A stretch of 11,316 nucleotides of DNA from Methanocorpusculum sp. (lineage in GTDB: Archaea > Halobacteriota > Methanomicrobia > Methanomicrobiales > Methanocorpusculaceae): positions 1 through 11,316 of the forward strand of contig DALTWN010000015.1 of the NCBI GenBank assembly GCA_029987045.1. Direction: 5' to 3'. The position numbers and the translations under genes are program-made. Positions 6,265 to 11,316 of this stretch are shown piece by piece. Position 1 is the stretch's first letter. Each line of letters starts with the position of its first letter. The notes under the pieces are model-generated. The model was not told the DNA's origin, did not search any database, and saw nothing but the letters and a program-made list of their open reading frames with translations.

Positions 6265-6849
6265 TTACTGTTTTCGTGCAGTAAACACTGCTACTGCTGC
6301 TCCAATGCCCGCAAGAATACCAGCAATCGGAACCGGTGTCTGTACCGGTGCTGATGCGGATATCGGGTCGCCATAGCATATTGTAGGAATCACGTTTGCA
6401 TCTATTGCGGCGCCTTTCCTGAAACTGATGGCATACTCGCCGGAAGCGGTGATTCCTGCTTCATAGACGGCATAGCCGTTTTCCGTATCGAGATCGGTGG
6501 TCGGTTTACCATCCCAGAACGGTTTCCCGTCTCTTTGGATACGTCCGTAGAGAATGACGTCCGTCACATCAGATCCGTGTTCTTTCAGGAACGATTCGGG
6601 TATTCGGAAGGTGACGGTAGCCACATTGTTGATATCTTCAACCCGGGTCGCGGGAAAGGCAAGCGTGAACGTGTGGAAACAGCCGTCCGGCAGAATCCCC
6701 TCGTTCTTCTGAGAGACAATCGATGTATCCGGTACGGATCCCGAAATGTCTGCGGTGTCGAGCCAGACGGATTCGGCTGCGACTGCCGGTATCATGCAGA
6801 GAACAAGAAGAACTGCTGCCGCCAGGATGTATCTGCCACGTACTGCCAT
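6265..6849 (-). CDS. Small exported, membrane-anchored protein with PGF-pre-PGF-like domain
   Basis: This is a predicted cell-surface protein of unknown role. From the ATG at 6849 it has 194 residues. They begin with a clean signal peptide, MAVRGRYILAAAVLLVLC through PAVAA, with cleavage near residue 25. An upstream ATG at 6879 would put ten poorly fitting residues before it. Residues 76-145 (VATVTFRIPESFLKEHG, then DVILYGRI, a Trp/Asp/Gly-rich turn, YAVYEAGITASGEYAISF) resemble the PGF-pre-PGF domain of archaeal surface proteins. The end is a hydrophobic span, about 172-190, followed by ARKQ. That is the layout of an archaeosortase-type or plain C-terminal anchor, but no PGF tripeptide is present. 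The domain normally sits at the end of much longer proteins, so a near-minimal version is odd. It appears monocistronic. Confidence 0.7.
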   Translation of the reverse strand: MAVRGRYILAAAVLLVLCMIPAVAAESVWLDTADISGSVPDTSIVSQKNEGILPDGCFHTFTLAFPATRVEDINNVATVTFRIPESFLKEHGSDVTDVILYGRIQRDGKPFWDGKPTTDLDTENGYAVYEAGITASGEYAISFRKGAAIDANVIPTICYGDPISASAPVQTPVPIAGILAGIGAAVAVFTARKQ

Positions 6850-6864
6850 ATAATTGAATATAGG

Positions 6865-6878
6865 TGCTGTTTTCAGCA
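6865..6878. promoter_or_regulatory. Short hairpin upstream of the exported-protein start
   Basis: TGCTG at 6865-6869 and CAGCA at 6874-6878 are perfect 5-bp arms around TTTT. They lie 16-29 bases before the preferred start at 6849 and inside the longer reading from 6879. As RNA it could form a small leader hairpin; as DNA it could be an operator. Chance occurrence is not excluded. Confidence 0.25.
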
Positions 6879-6879
6879 T

Positions 6880-7144
6880 CTTAAAGATTCAGATATCCAT
6901 GACCATACCGTCCGTCATCCTGCATATTTTTGAAAATGCTATTGTTTTTGTCGAATATTTGTAAAATAATTGATTTTTCACTGTTTTTATCTCCATATTT
7001 CAACATATATATCAATAAATCAAACGAAAATGTTTTTATTTTTTCTGCACGAATAACTGATTATCCGACAGTGATATCTCTCGATGAACGTATCTGCTGT
7101 CCGTGTGTATGTATGACGCTGTCTGGTCATACAGTAGGTGTATA
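6880..7144. other. AT-rich divergent intergenic region
   Basis: This gap separates two divergent genes and is visibly poorer in G and C than its surroundings, most of all at 6930-7045. TGTTTTT recurs at 6943, 6982 and 7031, and GAAAATG at 6932 and 7026. I see no convincing gene here. The open frame from 6930 encodes a low-complexity F/I/S/N-rich peptide without a ribosome site. The region most likely holds the promoters of both flanking genes. Confidence 0.5.
7004..7013 (+). promoter_or_regulatory. Candidate TATA box of the coiled-coil gene
   Basis: CATATATATC is the most TATA-like element in the gap. A start about 25 bases downstream would leave a leader of roughly 105-110 bases before the ATG at 7145, long for this window. 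Transcription may therefore begin closer to the gene, from an element I cannot pick out. Confidence 0.3.
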
Positions 7145-9082
7145 ATGTCTGAGACAGAAGAAGAAAAACTGGTTACTGAAGATGCCGGTCTGGACGAGGC
7201 CGGATCCGAAGAACTCGATGCCGAATTGTCAGTAGATACTGGCAGGAAAAAACGGGTAAAGCGTCCGAAAAGTCCTTGGAAAGCCAAGTGTATCCTTGAA
7301 CGTATCTACATCTGTGCAAAGATGTTCTATCCTCCGAATTTCTTCAAGAATGAAGGAGACACTTTTGCCTGCGGATTCGAGTGTATCCGCATCAAGATGT
7401 ACAATGATATCAAGGATGAGTATGAGGCATTCCTTGTCAAATATCGAGAACTTGCTACGGAACACCGCAAGCTGAAGGCACAGTACAACCGTACGGTCCG
7501 TCAGCTCAAACAGAGCCAGGAAGACTATCGGAATGAGAATGCGAAATATCTGCAGCTTTCTGCAGAATATCAGAAGTTACTTGAAGAACTTGCAGCCGTA
7601 CGCGGTGAACTGGATGCATGTACCGCCACTCTGGCAGCGACATCTGCGGAACTCGGCGAGGTGAAGGAACGTCGTGCAGCACTTGAAACGAATTACAACG
7701 CCACTGCTTCAAAGCTTTCCGCGGTGGAAGCACAGCTTGCATCCCTGCAGCGTGACCATGAACAGACGCTTGCAACGCTCTCCACGACCCGTGATGAACT
7801 GGCTCAGCTGACCGAAAAATATCAGGACCTGACCGTCGAGCATGAACAGCTTACGTCTTCCTTCAATGAACTGACGAAGAATCATCAGGATCTTCAGGGT
7901 GAATACGAAAAACTGCTGAAAGCCCAGAACGAACTGAAGACGGGATATGCCAATCTCCAGAAACAGCAGTCTGAAACGGCACAGAATCTTGCCCGCGAGA
8001 TTGCCAACCATAGTGTTTCCAAAAAAGAATTGGCCGATCTTCAGGCAAAGTTCAACGCATTAACCAAGGATTTCAGGGTACAATCCGATCTTCTGCATGC
8101 TGCTCAGGTTTCCCTGTCGCTGGAAAGTCAGCAGAAAACGCAGTTTGCCGAAGAACTTGATGCGTTGAAGAAACGGTTTGCTGAACTTGAAACGGCATAC
8201 CGGCAGCTGAACGCTGTGTCGTCCGCTGATAAGAAACAGCTTGCATATCTGGTGAATGCATATCATACTGCTGAACTTTCCCTTTCATCTCTGGAGACAA
8301 AACTCGCCGCTCTTGCTGCGGAGAATGTGAGACTTTCTGATTTATCCAGGGCGGAACAGGAACGGATTGCAACCCTGACAAATGAGTACAGGAATGCCAG
8401 GGAATCCATCGCAGACCTTGAGGAAAAACTTGCACGTCTTACCGCCGAACATGCGACTCTTACTGCAGATCACGAAACCCTTCTTGCAGAACATGCAAAC
8501 CTATCCGAGGTTTCTCGGAAGGATAAGGAGACTCTGGCAACCCTGACGAACAACTATCAGAATGCCCAGACATCCATTGCGGATCTTGAAAAGAGACTTG
8601 CCGCCCTTACTGCCGAGCACACGACTCTTTCCGGCATTTCCATAAAAGACAAGGAGACTCTTGCAAACCTTACCAGTGAGTATCAGCAGTCTCAGGCATC
8701 CATTGCGGATCTTGAAAAGAGACTTGCCGCACTTACCGCCGAACACACGACTCTTTCCGGCATTTCCCGGAAGGACAAGGAGACTCTTGCAAACCTTACA
8801 AAAGCTCACGATGCAACAACCAAGGATCTTGCTGCACTTAATGAAAAGTATGCAAAAGAACTCGAAGCCCATAAACAGACCAATGGCAAGCTGAATAGTT
8901 TGCAGGCGAACTATGACGACCTGCTTGCTGAACTGCTGGCTCTCAAGAAGGCATATGCCGAGCTCACGACCAAGTATGATGCATCCCAGGCCGAGGTTCT
9001 CAAGCTCCGTAAACTCATCGGCAGCTTCTCGGCAGCACTCACCAAGGAAATCGACGGTATCAAGAACGAAGGTACACAGTAA
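7145..9082 (+). CDS. Long coiled-coil protein with 42-residue modules
   Basis: The function is unknown. From the ATG at 7145, with AGGTG six bases before it, the protein has 645 residues. A GTG at 7103 would add 14 residues of unlikely composition. Residues 1-30 are acidic and 34-48 strongly basic (GRKKRVKRPKSPWKA). A short segment follows with Cys49, Cys57, Cys76 and Cys80. From about residue 88 almost to the end the sequence is heptad-like, rich in Leu, Ala, Glu, Lys and Gln, with hardly any Pro or Gly. Residues 364-587 hold 42-residue (six-heptad) modules. There is no signal peptide, membrane span or Walker motif, so it is not a complete SMC or Rad50 ATPase. A full rod would be about 80 nm long by simple geometry. 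A cytoskeletal, scaffold or spacer role is possible but inferred. The gene stands alone between divergent and convergent neighbours. Confidence 0.85.
   Translation: MSETEEEKLVTEDAGLDEAGSEELDAELSVDTGRKKRVKRPKSPWKAKCILERIYICAKMFYPPNFFKNEGDTFACGFECIRIKMYNDIKDEYEAFLVKYRELATEHRKLKAQYNRTVRQLKQSQEDYRNENAKYLQLSAEYQKLLEELAAVRGELDACTATLAATSAELGEVKERRAALETNYNATASKLSAVEAQLASLQRDHEQTLATLSTTRDELAQLTEKYQDLTVEHEQLTSSFNELTKNHQDLQGEYEKLLKAQNELKTGYANLQKQQSETAQNLAREIANHSVSKKELADLQAKFNALTKDFRVQSDLLHAAQVSLSLESQQKTQFAEELDALKKRFAELETAYRQLNAVSSADKKQLAYLVNAYHTAELSLSSLETKLAALAAENVRLSDLSRAEQERIATLTNEYRNARESIADLEEKLARLTAEHATLTADHETLLAEHANLSEVSRKDKETLATLTNNYQNAQTSIADLEKRLAALTAEHTTLSGISIKDKETLANLTSEYQQSQASIADLEKRLAALTAEHTTLSGISRKDKETLANLTKAHDATTKDLAALNEKYAKELEAHKQTNGKLNSLQANYDDLLAELLALKKAYAELTTKYDASQAEVLKLRKLIGSFSAALTKEIDGIKNEGTQ
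8234..8905 (+). repeat. Tandem 126-bp coding repeats of the coiled-coil gene
   Basis: The units begin at 8234, 8360, 8528, 8654 and 8780. The first, third and fourth are exactly 126 bp (42 residues). The second is 168 bp, a unit with 14 extra residues, two heptads, inserted near its end. The fifth is degenerate after its opening ETLANLT. Units three and four match at 106 of 126 bases by hand count, with identical runs of 34 and 24 bases. Unit consensus landmarks are ETLA-LT, then SIADLEKRLAALTAEH, then TLSGIS-KDK. High identity of the middle units indicates recent duplication or gene conversion. Confidence 0.85.
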
Positions 9083-9086
9083 CGGT

Positions 9087-9132
9087 GTATCTTTCTTCTC
9101 AGTTCTCTGAGAGATACCCAAATACCTTTTTT
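9087..9132 (+). terminator. Hairpin plus T-run after the coiled-coil gene
   Basis: An outer stem GTATC (9087-9091) with GATAC (9113-9117) and an inner stem TCTCAG (9097-9102) with CTGAGA (9107-9112) make a bulged hairpin. It starts five bases past the stop, and T6 follows at 9127-9132. On the minus strand, T5 (9134-9138) lies about ten bases past the lipoprotein stop, before the same hairpin. The region probably ends both convergent transcripts. Confidence 0.6.
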
Positions 9133-9148
9133 GAAAAATAGCTATGTG

Positions 9149-9508
9149 TTACCAGGTTCCTTTCAGCCAGCCGAGCGACATGATTTCTTCCAGTCCGTCT
9201 TCATAGCTGATCTTCAGATTATCGAATTCGCCGGTTCGTTCCCAGGTAAGATTTTCTGCAGAAATGGTATTGCCGGTAGCGGGGACTATGAGTTCACGCA
9301 GTCCGGTACCGTCGGCGTTGAACGTGAATGCGGCATTGCAGAGTTCTCCGTTCGCAATAAACGTACCGCTCACGGTCCATGTTCCGATAATGTCCGTGTC
9401 ACTGATTCCTGCAGACGGTTCGGGGGAAGATACACAGCCTGCGGCAAACAGACTGCCGATGACAAGCAGTGTCATGCAGCAGATCGCAATGATACCGGTC
9501 TGTTTCAT
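9149..9508 (-). CDS. Small lipoprotein, possibly lipocalin-like
   Basis: This 119-residue exported lipoprotein is of unknown role. The N-terminus is MKQTG, then a hydrophobic stretch and the lipobox FAAGC with the lipidation Cys at 25. Residues 26-38 are a Ser/Pro-rich linker. The rest is beta-rich: DIIGTWTVSG (39-48), AAFTFNADGTG and LTWERTG, a GTW-then-DGTG pattern seen in small lipocalin-like or META-like domains. That resemblance is only suggestive. At about 80 residues the domain is short for a full barrel. The ATG lies four bases past the acyl-CoA synthetase stop, so the two are cotranscribed. No strong ribosome site is seen, so translation may depend on the upstream gene. A role tied to lipid or acyl ligands at the surface would fit the neighbour but is speculative. 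Confidence 0.7.
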   Translation of the reverse strand: MKQTGIIAICCMTLLVIGSLFAAGCVSSPEPSAGISDTDIIGTWTVSGTFIANGELCNAAFTFNADGTGLRELIVPATGNTISAENLTWERTGEFDNLKISYEDGLEEIMSLGWLKGTW

Positions 9509-9512
9509 ATTC

Positions 9513-11186
9513 TTAATCCAGTTCTTCCAGGACCTTGTAGTCGATCTTGTTCATCTTGGTCAGCGGCATGACGTCCCTGATGACGATCTCTTTCGGACAG
9601 CTCCAGCGGTTGAGGTGATCGAGTGCATAGTCCATGATAGCGGCTTTTGCATCCTTATGGTTCATGGTCGGGTCCATCAGAGTGACAAAGAGGCGGATAC
9701 GTTTGTCGGTCTTGTAGTTCATACCTACCGCACAGACCTCCTTGATGACCGGACAGTTGCCCATGGCGACTTCAACGACGTTCGGATAGACGTTGAATCC
9801 GTTGACCTTGATCATGCGTTTATGCCGTGATCTGAAGAGAACATTGCGTTCTGCATCGATGGTTGCGACATCGCCGGTATGTACCCACATGAGGCCGTCG
9901 TCATGCATTTTAAGGACCGCATCCGTAGCTTCCGGATTGTTATAGTATCCGGACATGAGGCTTGGTGAATGGATACAGAGTTCTCCTTCCTCGGTATCGG
10001 GGATGACCGTGGTGGTTCCCGGTATCGTAAGGCAGATATCGTTATTGTTCATTGGTTTGCCGATACAGCCTTCTGGATGACTGGTGTAATTCCCGTCTTC
10101 CAGAATACAGCATCCGCAGGCTTCGGTCAGCCCGTATCCGGTTCTGAACCTGGTGTTGGTGAGGATCCTGTTATATTTATCTGCAAGTTCCCTAGAGACT
10201 TGGTCCCCACCTGCCGCGATGTTGCGGACAAATGGCAGGGTCGTGTGCTTAAGGTAGGGATACATCCGTTCGAACATGGTCGGAACACAGGGGATGGTTT
10301 CTATTTTCTCCTTGAGAATCAGTTTTGCACAGAGTTTCGCATCGAATTTCGGTAGCAGGATAATACGCATTCCGCCGAGTAACGGAAGGTGGATGACAAG
10401 GGTGTAGCCAAAGGCATGGAAGACCGGAAGGGCTGAAAGGAATCCCACCCCGATATGAGCCGTTCCTTCAAAGATGGTGTCCATCATATTGGTCGCACAG
10501 GCGTTCAGTGCTCTGTTGGACAGCAGTACGCCTTTCGAGTCCCCGGTCGTTCCGCCGGTGTACATGACGGCAGCGATATCTTCCGGTTTACCGGTATCTT
10601 CCGGCAGAGGTTTTGACTTGAGATATTCCTGACCTGCTTTTCTGAGTGCCGTCCATTCGACTGCATCGAAGGCTTTCCGTGCTTTTCTGACAGAATGGTT
10701 GAATATTCTTGTCATCAGGATTCCCTTGGGGGTATTCGGGAAATAGGTCGGGGTCCTGCATCTGATGATCTTGGTTCCAAGACCGACACAGTTTCCTTCG
10801 TTTCCTTCGAATGCAAGGATGAATCTGCTTTTTGTTATACTGACACAGTGTTCAAGTTCGAGTTTTGAAGACAAGGGGTGGACAAGATTGCAGATGGCGC
10901 CAAGACGGTTGACAGCATAGACGGCGATGACGCATTGCGGGATGTTCGGGAGAAATATGGTGACGAAATCGCCTTTTTTGACCCCGAGTTCACACAGACC
11001 TGCGGCGATTTCATCGATGGTCTGGAGAAGTTCCGGATAGAGGATACGGGTGCCGTAATAGAGAATGGCTTCCGCCCGCGGATCGCCTGCATGGCGTGCA
11101 CCGTACTGGACAATCGAATAGAGCGTTCTGCAATCTTCAGGGGTTGCATCGAAATGGGTTATTGATGGATTTCGGTATGCGGTCAT
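9513..11186 (-). CDS. AMP-forming acyl-CoA synthetase (ANL family)
   Basis: It activates a carboxylic acid with ATP to an acyl-adenylate and transfers the acyl group to CoA. From the ATG at 11186 it has 557 residues, normal for the family. Motifs in order are YTGGTTGDSKG (209-219, phosphate loop), PVFHAFGY (254-261), YGLTEA (351-356), GELCIHSPSLMSGYY (401-415), HTGD (436-439), the hinge KRMIKVNGFNVYP (456-468) and the C-terminal catalytic Lys547 in PLTKMNKI. An Asn replaces the usual Gly before that Lys. The enzyme looks active. The overall pattern suggests a medium- or long-chain or aromatic acid substrate more than acetate, but the sequence does not fix it. ATGs at 11225 and 11270 are also in frame. 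The first 28 extra residues do not look like the family, and the earliest overlaps a TATA-like element, so 11186 is preferred with some doubt. Confidence 0.88.
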   Translation of the reverse strand: MTAYRNPSITHFDATPEDCRTLYSIVQYGARHAGDPRAEAILYYGTRILYPELLQTIDEIAAGLCELGVKKGDFVTIFLPNIPQCVIAVYAVNRLGAICNLVHPLSSKLELEHCVSITKSRFILAFEGNEGNCVGLGTKIIRCRTPTYFPNTPKGILMTRIFNHSVRKARKAFDAVEWTALRKAGQEYLKSKPLPEDTGKPEDIAAVMYTGGTTGDSKGVLLSNRALNACATNMMDTIFEGTAHIGVGFLSALPVFHAFGYTLVIHLPLLGGMRIILLPKFDAKLCAKLILKEKIETIPCVPTMFERMYPYLKHTTLPFVRNIAAGGDQVSRELADKYNRILTNTRFRTGYGLTEACGCCILEDGNYTSHPEGCIGKPMNNNDICLTIPGTTTVIPDTEEGELCIHSPSLMSGYYNNPEATDAVLKMHDDGLMWVHTGDVATIDAERNVLFRSRHKRMIKVNGFNVYPNVVEVAMGNCPVIKEVCAVGMNYKTDKRIRLFVTLMDPTMNHKDAKAAIMDYALDHLNRWSCPKEIVIRDVMPLTKMNKIDYKVLEELD

Positions 11187-11259
11187 TATGGTTTCACTGG
11201 GTATATCTGGATGATATGTGGGCATGGTACAGGTCAATCCGCGACCATGCCGGAAATGC

Positions 11260-11291
11260 ATTTTATACATCTATCCCAGGTATAAAATACC
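11260..11291 (-). promoter_or_regulatory. Promoter region of the acyl-CoA synthetase operon
   Basis: Two TATA-like elements lie here. One is at 11260-11266 and one at 11281-11287 (TATAAAA on the + strand; TTTTATA on the minus). The outer one is enclosed by a perfect inverted repeat, GGTAT at 11279-11283 and ATACC at 11287-11291, around AAA. A protein bound there could compete with TATA-binding protein, so it is a possible operator. With either element, the mRNA would begin downstream of the ATG at 11270. Confidence 0.4.
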
Positions 11292-11316
11292 CTGTGGTCG
11301 ACACGACAGGAGAAGA

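Noticed and set aside
7103..7144. GTG start adding 14 residues to the coiled-coil protein
   Set aside because: The added residues MCMYDAVWSYSRCI do not fit the acidic, polar N-terminus that follows, and the ATG at 7145 has AGGTG just upstream.
6930..7145. A 71-residue hydrophobic open frame in the AT-rich gap
   Set aside because: The Phe/Ile/Asn-rich composition follows from the AT-rich DNA, there is no Shine-Dalgarno sequence, and its end runs into the coiled-coil gene leader.
8234..8905. Regularly spaced repeats considered as a CRISPR-like array
   Set aside because: The units are directly adjacent with no unique spacers, keep the reading frame, and encode heptad coiled coil.
7145..9082. 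Coiled-coil protein considered as an SMC, Rad50 or MukB-like ATPase
   Set aside because: No Walker A, Walker B or ABC signature motif and no hinge domain are visible, so the likeness is limited to coiled-coil composition.
11187..11270. Longer N-terminus of the acyl-CoA synthetase from 11225 or 11270
   Set aside because: The first of these starts lies in a TATA-like element, and the added residues do not resemble the family. The 11225 start remains possible.
1..11316. Search for tRNA, rRNA, insertion sequences, attachment sites and defence genes
   Set aside because: No cloverleaf-like segment, transposase or integrase motif, terminal inverted repeats or known defence domains were seen on either strand by eye.

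Overview
The window looks like a chromosomal segment of a methanogenic euryarchaeon, probably of the order Methanomicrobiales; a Methanocorpusculum-like, possibly host-associated lineage is a guess. The grounds are an archaeal clamp-loader small subunit, a form III RuBisCO paired with ribose-1,5-bisphosphate isomerase, a small exported protein with a PGF-pre-PGF-like domain, TATA-box-like promoters with some very short leaders, and poly-T terminators. Nothing marks a mobile element, prophage, CRISPR array or RNA gene.

Layout. Positions 2-55 may be the end of an upstream gene on the + strand. Positions 166-570 (+) encode a 134-residue protein of unknown function built almost entirely of four-residue units ending in Gly or Ala. 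It converges with rfcS (617-1582, -) across a shared terminator. Next comes a two-gene minus-strand operon: e2b2 (2903-3829) followed by rbcL (1692-2906), with an ATGA stop/start overlap. Together these genes turn ribose-1,5-bisphosphate from nucleoside breakdown into ribulose-1,5-bisphosphate and then, with CO2, into 3-phosphoglycerate. The AMP phosphorylase that begins this pathway is not in the window.

Divergent from that operon, on the + strand, are a dicarboxylate/amino-acid symporter-family transporter with an extra N-terminal cytosolic domain (3940-5538) and, one base later, a cysteine-rich DUF5714-type protein (5540-6235). The transporter lacks the family's usual sodium- and substrate-binding signatures. 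A small exported, membrane-anchored protein follows on the minus strand (6265-6849).

After an AT-rich intergenic region comes a 645-residue coiled-coil protein (7145-9082, +) with tandem 42-residue modules near its C-terminus. The last unit is a minus-strand operon: an AMP-forming acyl-CoA synthetase (9513-11186) followed by a small lipoprotein (9149-9508).

The strongest candidates for undescribed biology are the tetrad-repeat protein, the altered transporter with its DUF5714 partner, and the modular coiled-coil protein. No complete new multi-gene defence or mobile system is visible.
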